From Geopseudomonas sagittaria (GTDB taxonomy: Bacteria; Pseudomonadota; Gammaproteobacteria; Pseudomonadales; Pseudomonadaceae), in NCBI RefSeq assembly GCF_900115715.1, contig NZ_FOXM01000010.1, forward strand, positions 62,001 to 126,000: DNA of 64,000 bases, in the 5' to 3' direction. Every line of letters begins with the position of its first letter. The first letter of the stretch is position 1. Below are positions 21,949 to 31,364 of the stretch, piece by piece. The position numbers and the translations under genes were made by a program. The notes beneath the pieces are model-generated. The model did no database searches. It worked only from the letters and a program-made list of their open reading frames with translations, and was not told the DNA's origin.

Positions 21949-23910
21949 ATGACCGAGCAACCGCACGCCCAGCTGGACTGGGACGAACACGGCCAACCGC
22001 TGTCGCGCACCTTTGCCGACGTGTACTTCTCCACCACCTCGGGGCTGGAGGAAACCCGCTACGTGTTCCTCGCCCACAACCAGCTGGCCGAGCGCTTCGC
22101 AGCCCTACCGGCTGGCGGGCGTCTGGTGATCGGCGAGACCGGCTTCGGCACCGGGCTGAACTTTCTCTGCGCCTGGCAACTGTTCGAGCGGGTGGCGCCA
22201 GAAACGGCGCAGCTGCACTTCGTCAGCGTGGAGAAGCATCCGCTGAGCCGCAGCGACCTGCAGCGCGCCCTGGCCCTGTGGCCGGAGCTGGCGCCGCTGG
22301 CCGGGCAACTGCTGGACCAGTACGTGGCGGTGCACGCGGGCTTCCAGCGCTTCGTCTTCGCCGGCGGCCGGGTGATCCTCACCCTGCTGGTCGGCGACGT
22401 GCTCGACGCCCTGCCGCAGCTGGATGCGCGCATCGACGCCTGGTTCCTCGACGGCTTCTCGCCGGCGAAGAACCCGCAGATGTGGACCCCCGAAGTGTTC
22501 GCCCAGCTCGCCCGCCTCTCGGCGCCCGGCACCACCCTGGCCACCTTCGCCAGTACCGGCTTCGTCCGCCGCGGCCTGCGCGAGGCCGGCTTCGCAGTGG
22601 CCCGGGTCAAGGGCTTCGCCCACAAGTGGGAGATGCTCGCCGGCGCCTTCCAGGGCGCGGCCGCGGACGGCGGCAAGCCCTGGCTCGCCCGCCCGCCGCG
22701 CCCCAGCGGCCCGCGCCAGGCGCTGGTGATCGGCGGCGGCCTGGCCGGCTGCGCCACGGCCAGCAGCCTGGCTGGACGCGGCTGGCAGGTGACTCTGATC
22801 GAGCGCCACGCCGCACTGGCCGCGGAAGCCTCGGGCAATCCGCAGGGCGTGCTCTACCTCAAGCTCTCCGCCCACGGCACCGCGCTGTCGCAACTGGTGG
22901 TCGGCGGCTTCGGCTACACCCGCCGCCAGCTTGAGCGCCTGCAGGCCGGCGTCGACTGGAGCGCCTGCGGCGTGCTGCAACTGGCCTTCGACGCCAAGGA
23001 AGCCGAGCGCCAGGCGCGGCTAGCCGCCGCCTTCCCGAGCGATCTGCTGCGTACGGTGGATGCCGGCGAAGCCGCGCAACTGGCCGGCCTGGCGCTCGAC
23101 CAGGGCGGCCTGTGGTACGCAGAGGCCGGCTGGGTGCATCCGCCGGCGCTGTGCCGCCTGCTGGCCAGCCAGCCCGGCATTCGCGTCCTGACCGGCAGCG
23201 AGGCCCTGGAGCTGCGCCGCGTCGACGGCCAGTGGCAGGCCTGGCAGGACCAGCAACTGCTGGCCGGCGCGCCGGTGGCCGTGCTGTGCACCGCCAGCGA
23301 GGTGCGCCGCTTCGCTGGCGCCGAACACCTCAAACTCAAGCGCATCCGCGGGCAGATCACCCGCCTGCCGGCCACTGCCGCCAGCCAAGCCCTGCGCACC
23401 GTGCTGTGCGCCGAGGGCTACGTCGCCCCGCCGCGCGCCGGCGAGCACACCCTCGGCGCCAGCTTCAACTTCCAGCGCGACGACCTCGCGCTGTCGACCG
23501 AGGAGCACGCCGACAACCTCGGCATGCTGCGACAGATCTCGCCGGTGCTGGGCGAGGCCCTGCACATCGACCAGCTCGACCCGGCCGCCCTGGCCGGGCG
23601 GGTGGCCTTTCGCAGCACCAGCCCGGACTACCTGCCGCTGGTCGGCCCGCTGGTGGACGCGCCGGCATTCAAGCTTGCCTATGCCCGCCTGGCCAAGGAC
23701 GCCAGCCTGCCCATCGACACCTCGGCACCCTGGCTCGAGGGGCTGTACGTCAACTGCGGACATGGTTCGCGCGGCCTGATCACCGCGCCGCTGTCCGGCG
23801 AGCTGCTGGCCGCCTGGCTCGACGACGAACCGCTGCCGCTGCCGCGCGCCGTCGCCGAGGCCTGCCACCCCAGCCGCTTCCTACTGCGCGAACTGATCCG
23901 TGGCCGCTGA
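21949..23910 (+). CDS. mnmC: Bifunctional tRNA mnm5s2U34 biosynthesis protein MnmC
   Basis: 653 residues with two domains. Residues 1-240 are the SAM-dependent methyltransferase (MnmC2; ETGFGTGLNFL, AWFLDGFSPAKNP). Residues about 260-650 are the FAD-dependent oxidase (MnmC1) that removes the carboxymethyl group (VIGGGLAGCATASSL, EASGNPQGVLYLK). It acts on the wobble uridine of Lys/Glu/Gln tRNAs. Full length, ATG at 21949. Confidence 0.96.
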   Translation: MTEQPHAQLDWDEHGQPLSRTFADVYFSTTSGLEETRYVFLAHNQLAERFAALPAGGRLVIGETGFGTGLNFLCAWQLFERVAPETAQLHFVSVEKHPLSRSDLQRALALWPELAPLAGQLLDQYVAVHAGFQRFVFAGGRVILTLLVGDVLDALPQLDARIDAWFLDGFSPAKNPQMWTPEVFAQLARLSAPGTTLATFASTGFVRRGLREAGFAVARVKGFAHKWEMLAGAFQGAAADGGKPWLARPPRPSGPRQALVIGGGLAGCATASSLAGRGWQVTLIERHAALAAEASGNPQGVLYLKLSAHGTALSQLVVGGFGYTRRQLERLQAGVDWSACGVLQLAFDAKEAERQARLAAAFPSDLLRTVDAGEAAQLAGLALDQGGLWYAEAGWVHPPALCRLLASQPGIRVLTGSEALELRRVDGQWQAWQDQQLLAGAPVAVLCTASEVRRFAGAEHLKLKRIRGQITRLPATAASQALRTVLCAEGYVAPPRAGEHTLGASFNFQRDDLALSTEEHADNLGMLRQISPVLGEALHIDQLDPAALAGRVAFRSTSPDYLPLVGPLVDAPAFKLAYARLAKDASLPIDTSAPWLEGLYVNCGHGSRGLITAPLSGELLAAWLDDEPLPLPRAVAEACHPSRFLLRELIRGR

Positions 23911-24022
23911 GCCCGGCGCTACCGGCCATCGCCCTGCGACACTTGGCGTATTGCCAGGCCACGGCCTCCTTCCGATACTCCCCCTAGTACGAAAGGACCG
24001 CCACCTTCAGGAGTTCGACCCC

Positions 24023-24577
24023 ATGCGCCTCATCACCCTGTCCCTGCTTGCCGCCCTCAGCACCCCGGTCCTGGCCGCCGATGTCCAGCAACTGACCGCC
24101 GAGGGGGCTGCGCTGATTCCGCCGTTCCAGCAACAGCTGCTGGACACCGTCAAATCCGCCATGCAGAGCGGCGGCCCGGTCAAGGCCGTGGAGGCCTGCC
24201 AGCTGCTGGCGCCGCAGATCACCGCGCAGCACAGCCAGGCGCCATGGAAAGTGGGCCGCACTGCCCTGAAGCTGCGCAACCCGAACAACGCCCCGGATGC
24301 CTGGGAGCGCCGGGTGCTCGAGCAGTTCGCCGCCCGCGCCGCCGCCGGCGAGCCGGTGGCCGAGCTCAAGCACGCCGAGATCGTCGCTGGCGAATTTCGC
24401 CTGATGAAGGCGATCCCCACCGGCGAGCCCTGCCTGGCCTGTCATGGCCAGAACCTCAAGCCGGAGCTGGCCGCGGTGATCGATCAGCGCTATCCGCAGG
24501 ATCAGGCCCGCGGCTTCGCCCCCGGCGAGCTGCGCGGCGCCTTCACCCTGCGCCGCAGCCTGGATACCACGCAATGA
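24023..24577 (+). CDS. Periplasmic Tll0287-like (DUF3365) monoheme c-type cytochrome
   Basis: 184 residues. A signal peptide (1-19, cleavage after VLA) exports it. A single heme motif CLACH lies at 137-141 inside a DUF3365/Tll0287-like domain. A sensor or electron-transfer role is a family-level suggestion. AGGAG is 9 bases before the ATG at 24023. Its stop overlaps the start of the CsoR-like regulator (ATGA), so the two are made together. Confidence 0.82.
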   Translation: MRLITLSLLAALSTPVLAADVQQLTAEGAALIPPFQQQLLDTVKSAMQSGGPVKAVEACQLLAPQITAQHSQAPWKVGRTALKLRNPNNAPDAWERRVLEQFAARAAAGEPVAELKHAEIVAGEFRLMKAIPTGEPCLACHGQNLKPELAAVIDQRYPQDQARGFAPGELRGAFTLRRSLDTTQ

Positions 24578-24840
24578 CCGAGATCATCCCGCCGCATCAG
24601 GACGCCATGCTCAAGCGCCTGGCCCGCATCGAGGGCCAGGTTCGCGGCCTGCAGGCGATGATCCGCCGCGGCGAGGACTGCGAGGCCATCGCCCAGCAGT
24701 TCAGCGCCGCACGCAAGGCGCTCGACCGCGCCTATCAGGAAATGCTCGCCTGCCTGTTGGAGGAGGCGGTACTCGACCCCCAGCAGGACAGCACCGCCAC
24801 CCTGGCCAAGGTCCGCGCCATCTTCACCAAGTACACCTGA
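24574..24840 (+). CDS. CsoR/FrmR-family metal- or thiol-sensing repressor
   Basis: 88-residue all-helical repressor: LKRLARIEGQVRGLQAMI and EDCEAIAQQFSAARKAL are typical of the family. The conserved Cys is C36. The His that stands 25 residues after it in FrmR and RcnR is Leu61 here, and a Cys (C60) stands just before it. The ligand set therefore differs from copper CsoR, RcnR and FrmR. Translationally coupled to the upstream cytochrome gene; its target is unknown. Confidence 0.85.
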   Translation: MTEIIPPHQDAMLKRLARIEGQVRGLQAMIRRGEDCEAIAQQFSAARKALDRAYQEMLACLLEEAVLDPQQDSTATLAKVRAIFTKYT

Positions 24841-24913
24841 GCGACAGCCACGCCGCAGTGGCCAGAGGCGGGCATGGACGCTAGCATCGCCAGCCGTTTA
24901 GCCGAGATAGCCC

Positions 24914-25144
24914 ATGCTGATTCCCCACACCCTGCTCGAGCCCGACACCCTGGATCGCCTGATCGAGGACTTCGTCACCCGCGAGGGCACCGACAATGGC
25001 GACGAAACACCGCTGATCACCCGCGTCGAACGGGTCCGTCACGCCCTGCGCCAGGGCGAGGCGGTGATCGTCTTCGAGCCCGACAGCCAGCAGTGCCAGT
25101 TGATGCTGCGCCGCGACGTGCCGGCCGAATGGCTCGCCGACTGA
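24914..25144 (+). CDS. UPF0270 (YheU family) protein
   Basis: 76-residue protein matching YheU landmarks: MLIPHTLLEPDTLDRLIEDFVTREG and GEAVIVFEPDSQQC. The function is unknown. The stop lies 17 bases from the end of the convergent downstream gene; a 16-base palindrome (25145-25160) separates them. Confidence 0.88.
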   Translation: MLIPHTLLEPDTLDRLIEDFVTREGTDNGDETPLITRVERVRHALRQGEAVIVFEPDSQQCQLMLRRDVPAEWLAD

Positions 25145-25160
25145 GCGCGCCGCGGCGCGC

Positions 25161-25589
25161 CTAGCCGCGCAACCCTCCCTCGTGCTCCCAGGCGCAGCGC
25201 ATGCGTAGCACGCCCTCGCCCGGATGATGGAAGCCCTGCTCGCTTTCCCAGCGGAAGGTGTGGAAGCCGCGCAGCTCGGTATCCAGGTGCACCACCGCAC
25301 TGGACCAGTACAGGCGCCCGAGCAGGGTCTCGAACTGCTGCAGCCAGGCCGCCCACTCGTACTCCACCGCGCGATAGCTGGCCCCGAAGTGGATCACCTG
25401 GGTCTGGTACAGACCGTCGCCCTCGAAGCGGCAGAAGGAGAACATCTGCCGGCTGAGCAGCGACAGCGCACCCAGCTCCGGCAGCTCGTCGAGCACCTGC
25501 CGGTTGTGCAGGCGGCGACTGCGGCGCGCCAGCGGATCGCCATCCGGGCAGTCGCGGATGCATCCGTAAACGATGGATTCGGGGTCCAC
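25161..25589 (-). CDS. Hypothetical protein
   Basis: 142 residues from a GTG start at 25589 with CAGGAG 7 bases upstream. No signal peptide, membrane segment or motif that I recognise. The N-terminal part contains two Cys (CIRDC) and a basic RRSRRLHNRQ stretch; the middle is aromatic-rich (EYEWAAWLQQFETLLGRLYW), and the end has HTFRWESEQGFHHPGEG. Codon use is like its neighbours. Downstream of the actP terminator on the same strand, with its own start region. Confidence 0.7.
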   Translation of the reverse strand: MDPESIVYGCIRDCPDGDPLARRSRRLHNRQVLDELPELGALSLLSRQMFSFCRFEGDGLYQTQVIHFGASYRAVEYEWAAWLQQFETLLGRLYWSSAVVHLDTELRGFHTFRWESEQGFHHPGEGVLRMRCAWEHEGGLRG

Positions 25590-25693
25590 ACGGACACTCC
25601 TGAAAGGACAGGCCCGCCTTCTACCACAGCAACCGGCAACGGGAAAGGAACTGGCGCAAGACTCGCTGGTGCGCGGCGCCGAGGCAGGAATGA

Positions 25694-25721
25694 AAAGGGG
25701 CAGCCCGCAGGCTGCCCCTTT
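25694..25721 (-). terminator. Terminator of the actP operon
   Basis: A 12-bp perfect stem (AAAGGGGCAGCC with GGCTGCCCCTTT) and 4-base loop, followed on the minus strand by TTTTC. It lies 30 bases past the actP stop. Confidence 0.85.
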
Positions 25722-25750
25722 GTATTGCCAAGCTCGGATGAGCGAATTGC

Positions 25751-27409
25751 TTAGTGCGCTACGGCACCGCTGGCACCCAGGCCCGTCTGCGAACGCACGA
25801 ACTGCGGGAAGAACCGCTCGCGCTCGTCGCTGGCCATCCTCGACTTGTCGGTGATCGAGAAGAACCAGATGCCGGCGAAGGCAACGGCGACCGAGAACAG
25901 CGCCGGGTAGGAGTACGGGAAGATCGCCTCGGCGTTGCCCAGTACCTGGACCCACACGGTCGGGCTGAGGACGGTCAGCAGCAGCGCGGTGAACAGACCC
26001 AGGGCACCACCGAACAGCGCGCCGCGGGTGGTCAGGTTCTTCCAGTACATGGAGAGGAACAGCACCGGGAAGTTGCAGCTGGCGGCGATGGAGAAGGCCA
26101 GACCCACCATGAAGGCGATGTTCTGCTTCTCGAAGGCGATGCCGAGCAGGATCGCGACCACACCCAGGGTCAGGGTAGTGATCTTGGTCACGCGCATCTC
26201 GTCTTCTTCCTTGGCCTTGCCCTTCTTGATCACGCAAGCGTACAGGTCGTGGGACACGGCCGAGGCGCCCGCCAGGGTCAGACCGGCGACCACCGCCAGG
26301 ATGGTGGCGAAGGCCACGGCGGAGATGAAGCCCAGGAACAGGTTGCCGCCGACGGCCTCGGCCAGGTGGATGGCCACCATGTTGGTGCCGCCGATGATGG
26401 CGCCAGTGGCGTCCTTGTACTCGGGGTTGGTGCTGACCAGCAGGATCGCGCCGAAGCCGATGATGAAGGTCAGGATGTAGAAGTAACCGATGAAGCCGGT
26501 AGCGTAGAACACGCTCTTGCGGGCTTCCTTGGCGTCGGACACGGTGAAGAAGCGCATCAGGATGTGCGGCAGGCCGGCGGTACCGAACATCAGCGCCAGG
26601 CCCAGGGAGATCGCCGAGATCGGATCGGTCACCAGACCACCCGGGCTCATGATGGCTTCGCCCTTGTCGTGGATCTTCACGGCTTCGGAGAACAGGGTGC
26701 CGAAGTCGAAGTTCACGCCCTTCATCACCATCACCGCCATGAAGCTGGCGCCGGAGAGCAGCAGGACGGCCTTGATGATCTGCACCCAGGTGGTGGCCAG
26801 CATGCCGCCGAACAGCACGTAGCAGACCATCAGCACGCCGACCAGGATCACCGCGACGTAGTAGTCGAGACCGAACAGCAGCTGGATCAGCTTGCCGGCA
26901 CCGACCATCTGGGCGATCAGGTAGAAGGCCACCACGGTCAGCGAGCCAAAGGCCGAGAGGATGCGGATCTGGGTCTGGCCGAGACGGTAGGAGGCCACGT
27001 CGGAGAAGGTGAACTTGCCGAGGTTGCGCAGGCGCTCGGCCATCAGGAACAGGATCAGCGGCCAGCCGACCAGGAAGCCGATCGAGTAGATCAGGCCGTC
27101 ATAGCCGCTGGTGAACACCAGGGCGGAAATACCCAGGAAGGACGCCGCGGACATGTAGTCGCCGGCGATCGCCAGACCGTTCTGGAAACCGGTGATGCTG
27201 CCGCCGGCGGTGTAATAGTCGGCGGTGGAGGTATTGCGCTTGGCCGCCCACTTGGTGATGCCCATCGTGAAGATGATGAACATCACGAACATCGAGATGG
27301 CGGTCCAGTTGGTCGCCTGCTTTTGGACTTCGCCGGTCAGGGCTTCGCCGGCCAGCAGCATCGGGGAGGCGGCCAGTAGAGTGGCGGCGGTCAGGAAACG
27401 AGCAATCAT
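25751..27409 (-). CDS. actP: Cation/acetate symporter ActP
   Basis: 552-residue sodium:solute symporter (SSS family), about 13 membrane helices and a cleavable-looking N-terminal segment ending in MLLAGEA. It imports acetate and related short monocarboxylates. Landmarks: [10 protein letters not shown] region, [18 protein letters not shown], and [15 protein letters not shown]. The start overlaps the DUF485 gene stop by one base (TAATG). In pseudomonads acetate uptake genes are controlled by CrbSR; no site could be assigned here. Confidence 0.96.
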   Translation of the reverse strand: MIARFLTAATLLAASPMLLAGEALTGEVQKQATNWTAISMFVMFIIFTMGITKWAAKRNTSTADYYTAGGSITGFQNGLAIAGDYMSAASFLGISALVFTSGYDGLIYSIGFLVGWPLILFLMAERLRNLGKFTFSDVASYRLGQTQIRILSAFGSLTVVAFYLIAQMVGAGKLIQLLFGLDYYVAVILVGVLMVCYVLFGGMLATTWVQIIKAVLLLSGASFMAVMVMKGVNFDFGTLFSEAVKIHDKGEAIMSPGGLVTDPISAISLGLALMFGTAGLPHILMRFFTVSDAKEARKSVFYATGFIGYFYILTFIIGFGAILLVSTNPEYKDATGAIIGGTNMVAIHLAEAVGGNLFLGFISAVAFATILAVVAGLTLAGASAVSHDLYACVIKKGKAKEEDEMRVTKITTLTLGVVAILLGIAFEKQNIAFMVGLAFSIAASCNFPVLFLSMYWKNLTTRGALFGGALGLFTALLLTVLSPTVWVQVLGNAEAIFPYSYPALFSVAVAFAGIWFFSITDKSRMASDERERFFPQFVRSQTGLGASGAVAH

Positions 27410-27723
27410 TACTGTTGGGCCTCGTCGAGAATTTCCTGGGTGATGCGGTCGAACTCGCCGTTGGCGCGCTGAACATAGACACCGGTCAGCGCGATGGCCA
27501 GAAAGATCAGGCCCAGGCCAGCCGGGATGCCCCAGGTAGTCACGGTATCCGGGCCCAGCGGAATGCCAAGCACCTTGGGGTCGAACGCAATCATCAGGAT
27601 GAAGGCGAAATAAGCGGCCAGCATGATGATCGACAGCACCCAGGCGAACCGACCGCGCTTGGCGACCAGCTCCTGGAAGCGTGGATTGGCGTAGATCTGC
27701 CGGTACACATTTTCATTGTTCAT
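27409..27723 (-). CDS. yjcH: DUF485 (YjcH-like) inner-membrane protein
   Basis: 104 residues with two membrane helices (about 26-48 and 62-84): [20 protein letters not shown] and [20 protein letters not shown]. It is the standard partner encoded before actP. The ATG at 27723 ([16 protein letters not shown]) is family-like; the frame to 27795 is not. Confidence 0.93.
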   Translation of the reverse strand: MNNENVYRQIYANPRFQELVAKRGRFAWVLSIIMLAAYFAFILMIAFDPKVLGIPLGPDTVTTWGIPAGLGLIFLAIALTGVYVQRANGEFDRITQEILDEAQQ

Positions 27724-28039
27724 TGGATGGTCTCCACACGATCTGATGCCCCCCCTGTGGAGGACACTGCGGTACTTTATGTCCGGGTGTTGCAAACACC
27801 AGACGACTTTAGTCGCGGACCAGATGACCGCTAGCCGGCGAGATAGAGCGCCTGCAGCCCTGCAGAGGCCGCCTTCCGGGCTGCAGACCGCGATAGCTGT
27901 GGCTTTGCGCTATTTGCACCACGATAGAGCATAGCTATGCCGACCATCGATTCGAGCGATTTCTCCATCCGCCAGGACGGGTCCAGAATCCTTCACAAGA
28001 GATAAAAGTTCCTATCCCGGCCCCGTAGGGAGGTGCGCC
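27724..28039. promoter_or_regulatory. Divergent upstream region of yjcH-actP and the DUF2061 gene
   Basis: 316 bases without a gene. Two short inverted repeats stand side by side: GGTGTT/AACACC near 27786-27799 and CGACT/AGTCG near 27804-27815. They could be operator or leader structure for yjcH-actP. No sigma-54 -24/-12 element was found on the minus strand. GGGAGG at about 28028 serves the downstream gene. Confidence 0.35.
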
Positions 28040-28264
28040 ATGCTCAAGACCCTGACCTTCACCGTCATGCACTTCTGCATCGCCTTCACCGTCGCCTACG
28101 CGCTGACCGGCAGCCTCACCGTCGGCGGGCTGGTGGCCACCGTGGAGCCGCTGTGCAATGCCGTGGGCTTCTTCTTCCACGAAAAAGTCTGGCAGCGCCT
28201 GGAACATCGCGATTCTGCAGCGAGCAGGCGTGCCCGGCAGATCTGGCAGCACCGGCATGTCTGA
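28040..28264 (+). CDS. DUF2061 small membrane protein
   Basis: 74 residues with two hydrophobic helices (MLKTLTFTVMHFCIAFTVAYALTG; VGGLVATVEPLCNAVGFFFHE) and the HEKVWQRL end typical of DUF2061. The function is unknown. GGGAGG precedes the ATG. Confidence 0.85.
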   Translation: MLKTLTFTVMHFCIAFTVAYALTGSLTVGGLVATVEPLCNAVGFFFHEKVWQRLEHRDSAASRRARQIWQHRHV

Positions 28265-28376
28265 GCGCCTCCGCAACGCCATCACCATCCCCCGCCACGG
28301 CAGAACCTGCGCGCCTCTGGCGCGCCGGGTGTCCTGTCTTTAATATCCGCGGCCTCCTCCTTCGATCCGCGCCGAC

Positions 28377-29960
28377 ATGCCCCTCCAGTCCCGTGCCTCC
28401 CTGGCCTATTGCTGTGCCCTGCTGTTCACCCTACTCGCCCTTGCCGGGCTCTGGTACGGCCTCGGCCGCGAACAACTGCTGGCCGACCCGCAGCCGCACA
28501 GCGGCAAACTGCAATGCGCGTCCTACAGCCCTTTCGATCATGACCAGTCGCCCTTCGACAAGCCGCTGGGGATCCGCCGGGAGCGCCTCGAGGCCGACGT
28601 CGCCCTGCTCGCCGAGCGCTTCGACTGCCTGCGCACCTATTCGGTGACCGGTCTCGAGGCCCTGCCCGACATCGCCCGCCAACACGGCATCACCCTGATG
28701 ATCGGCGCCTGGGTCAGCCGCGAGACCAAGGCCACGCGCAAGGAAATCGAGCTGCTGGTGAAGACCGCCAACGCCCACCCGGACGTGGTCACGGCGGTGA
28801 TCGTCGGCAACGAGGCGCTGCTGCGCCGGGAAATCAGCGCGAAACGGCTGAGCGCACTGATCGAGGAAGTGAAAGGACGGGTGGCGCAGCCGGTGACCTA
28901 CGCCGACGTCTGGGAGTTCTGGCTGCGCCACCCGGAGATGGCCCCGGCGGTGGATTTCATCACCATCCACCTGCTGCCCTACTGGGAGGACGACCCCACC
29001 GGCATCGACGCGGCCCTCGCCCAGGTCGAGCGGGTCCACGAGAAATTCGAACAGCTGTATGCGCCCAAGCCGATCTTCGTCGGCGAGACCGGCTGGCCGA
29101 GCGAAGGCCGCCAGCGCGAGGACGCCCTGCCCAGCCGGGTCAACGAGGCGCGTTTCATGCGCGGTTTCATCGCCATGGCCGAGCAGAATGGCTGGCAGTA
29201 CAACCTGATCGAGGCCTTCGACCAGCCGTGGAAGCGCATCAGCGAAGGCACGGTCGGCGGCTACTGGGGACTGTTCGATGCTTGGCGCAGCGACAAGGGT
29301 GTGCTCGCCGGACCGGTCTCCAACCTTCCGGACTGGCCACGCTGGCTGGGCCTGAGCGGCGCACTGCTGATCGCCGGCCTGCTGCTCGCTGGCGCCCCGC
29401 ATGCGCGCCGGGCCGCCTGGCAACTGCCGCTGGTCAGCGGCATCGCTGCCGCCGCCATCGCCCTGTGGACCCAGCAACTGACTCTCGACAGCCGCCATGC
29501 CGGCGAATGGCTGTGGCATGGCGCCCTGCTGGTGCTCAACCTGCTGGTCGCGGCGCGCACCCTGCTGCGCCTCAACCCGCCGCAGTCCGGCTGGCGCGTG
29601 CAACTCGGCAGTTGGCTGGAGGCGCGCGCCGGCTGGTGGCTGCTGGCCGCCGGCCTGGCCGCGGCCTGGCTGATGCTGGCTCTGGTGTTCGAGCCGCGCT
29701 ATCGCAGCTTCCCCAGCTCCGCCCTGCTGCTGCCGGCGCTGGCCTACCTGTGCTGGCCGGCCCACGGTCCGCGCGACGAGCTGGGCCTGCTGGCGGTCCT
29801 GCTCGGCATCGGCCTGCCGGTGATGCTCTGGCAGGAAACCCTGCTCAATACCCAGGCGTTGGGCTGGGGGCTGGTCAGCCTGCTGCTGCTGCTCGCCCTG
29901 TGGCGCTGCCGCCGCCCGGCCTCGGTCGTCGGTCTGCTGCAACGCCAGCAGGGCACGTGA
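28377..29960 (+). CDS. GH17 beta-1,3-glucan hydrolase/transferase with membrane domain
   Basis: 527 residues: one N-terminal membrane helix (10-28), a GH17 catalytic domain (about 45-300), then about seven membrane helices (330-510). Catalytic residues are E146 in VIVGNEALLR (acid/base) and E237 in FVGETGWPSEG (nucleophile). Bacterial GH17 proteins of pseudomonads include beta-1,3-glucan transferases; periplasmic glucan modification is the likely role (inference). The ATG at 28377 is weakly supported; no glycosyltransferase gene is next to it. Confidence 0.87.
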   Translation: MPLQSRASLAYCCALLFTLLALAGLWYGLGREQLLADPQPHSGKLQCASYSPFDHDQSPFDKPLGIRRERLEADVALLAERFDCLRTYSVTGLEALPDIARQHGITLMIGAWVSRETKATRKEIELLVKTANAHPDVVTAVIVGNEALLRREISAKRLSALIEEVKGRVAQPVTYADVWEFWLRHPEMAPAVDFITIHLLPYWEDDPTGIDAALAQVERVHEKFEQLYAPKPIFVGETGWPSEGRQREDALPSRVNEARFMRGFIAMAEQNGWQYNLIEAFDQPWKRISEGTVGGYWGLFDAWRSDKGVLAGPVSNLPDWPRWLGLSGALLIAGLLLAGAPHARRAAWQLPLVSGIAAAAIALWTQQLTLDSRHAGEWLWHGALLVLNLLVAARTLLRLNPPQSGWRVQLGSWLEARAGWWLLAAGLAAAWLMLALVFEPRYRSFPSSALLLPALAYLCWPAHGPRDELGLLAVLLGIGLPVMLWQETLLNTQALGWGLVSLLLLLALWRCRRPASVVGLLQRQQGT

Positions 29961-30104
29961 GGCGCGCGGCGCGCCTAGCGGGCAGGCGATCCGCGCAGGA
30001 GTGATTGCCTTAAGGCTGGCCGACTCCCTAAGCTGATCGGCCAGGTCCTGCCCGCGACACCGCGCGGGCCACGAACCGCAGAGGCCTCCCGCCAAGGATT
30101 GTTC

Positions 30105-31292
30105 ATGACGCCCCAACGCCCAGCCCTGTTTCCGGTTCTGCTGGCCGGTGCCCTGGTCCTGCTGACCGTGCACACCCTCGGCCGGTTCATCTACACGCCG
30201 CTACTGCCGTGGCTGGTCGAGGACGGCCTGCTCACCCTCAGGCAGGGCGCCGACATCGCCAGCTGGAACTACCTCGGCTACCTGCTCGGCGCCCTGCTGG
30301 CGATCCGCTGGCACCGCATTGCCCAGATTCGCCGCTGCCTGCCCTGGGGACTGGGGCTGCATGCGCTGACCACCCTGCTGCAGACCCAGGCCAGCGATCC
30401 CGACCTGCTGGCCGCCCTGCGTCTGCTCAACGGCATCAGCAACGGCCTGGTGTTCGTCCAGGCCCCCGCGCTGATCCTCGAATGGCTGGTACGCCACAAC
30501 CGCGCCAGTGCCAGCGGCCTGGTCTACCTCGGTGTCGGCGCCGGCCTGCTGCTGTCCAGCGCCATGGTCGGCCTCAGCGCCGACCGGCTGCAGGGCGCCG
30601 CACGCTGGTGGCCGGCGGCCCTGCTCAGCCTGCCGCTGGCCTGGTGGGGCTGGCGCCAGCTGGCGCGTCTGGACACCGCCGAGCAGCCCGCCACGCCTGG
30701 CCAGGCCAGCCCGAGCGGCCGCCTGCTGGACCGCCGCACCACACCGCTGTTCCTCGCCTACGCCGGCGCCGGCATGGGCTACATCCTGCCGATGACCTTC
30801 CTGCCGACCCTGGCGCGACTGCAGGTCGCCCCGGACAGCTTCCTGATCAACGGCAGCTGGCTGGTGGTGGCGCTGGCCACGCTGATCGCCCCCTGGCTGT
30901 GGAGCCGGCTGGGCGGCGGGCTCGGTGACAAGCACGCCCTGCAGATCAACTACCTGATCCAGCTGGCCGGCGTACTGGCCGCCCTGCTGCTGCCCGGCGC
31001 TACCGGCATCCTGCTCTGCGCCCTGCTGGTCGGCGGCACCTTCCTCGGCACCGTGCTGCTGACCCAGCGCCTCGGCCGCAGCCTGCAGCCGCATCAGGGC
31101 CCGCGCATCTCGGCGGCGATGATCGCCCTGTACAGCGTCGCCCAGCTGGCCGCGCCCTGGCTCACCAGCCAGTGGCTGGGTATGGGCGGCAGTCTGCACA
31201 GCGCCTTCTGGCTTGGCGCGGGGGCGCTGGCCTGGGGATTCGTGTGGATGCAGCCTGTACCGGAAACCGCGGCGGAGAAAGCGCATAACTGA
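30105..31292 (+). CDS. MFS transporter, YbfB/YjiJ type
   Basis: 395-residue carrier with 12 predicted membrane helices. The N-terminus fits YbfB/YjiJ (TLGRFIYTPLLPWLVEDG, ASWNYLGYLLGALLAI). The substrate is unknown. AAGGA lies about 6 bases before the ATG at 30105. It is 144 bases downstream of the GH17 gene on the same strand. Confidence 0.88.
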   Translation: MTPQRPALFPVLLAGALVLLTVHTLGRFIYTPLLPWLVEDGLLTLRQGADIASWNYLGYLLGALLAIRWHRIAQIRRCLPWGLGLHALTTLLQTQASDPDLLAALRLLNGISNGLVFVQAPALILEWLVRHNRASASGLVYLGVGAGLLLSSAMVGLSADRLQGAARWWPAALLSLPLAWWGWRQLARLDTAEQPATPGQASPSGRLLDRRTTPLFLAYAGAGMGYILPMTFLPTLARLQVAPDSFLINGSWLVVALATLIAPWLWSRLGGGLGDKHALQINYLIQLAGVLAALLLPGATGILLCALLVGGTFLGTVLLTQRLGRSLQPHQGPRISAAMIALYSVAQLAAPWLTSQWLGMGGSLHSAFWLGAGALAWGFVWMQPVPETAAEKAHN

Positions 31293-31322
31293 AGCGTGAC
31301 AGGGGCAGCACAGAGAATGGCA

Positions 31323-31349
31323 CCGACTGCCACCTCAGGCGGCAGTCGG
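31323..31349. terminator. Hairpin between convergent genes
   Basis: CCGACTGCC (31323-31331) pairs with GGCAGTCGG (31341-31349), between the stops of the MFS gene and the beta-barrel gene. No T-tract is present, so this is only a possible terminator. Confidence 0.35.
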
Positions 31350-31364
31350 CTGGTCGAACGCGAC

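Noticed and set aside
23900-24022. In-frame N-terminal extension of the cytochrome gene
   Set aside because: The ATG at 24023 has a good ribosome site and begins a signal peptide; the extension overlaps the mnmC end.
25145-25160. 16-base GC palindrome as an operator
   Set aside because: Only G and C between two convergent stops; more likely a termination aid or chance in such GC-rich DNA.
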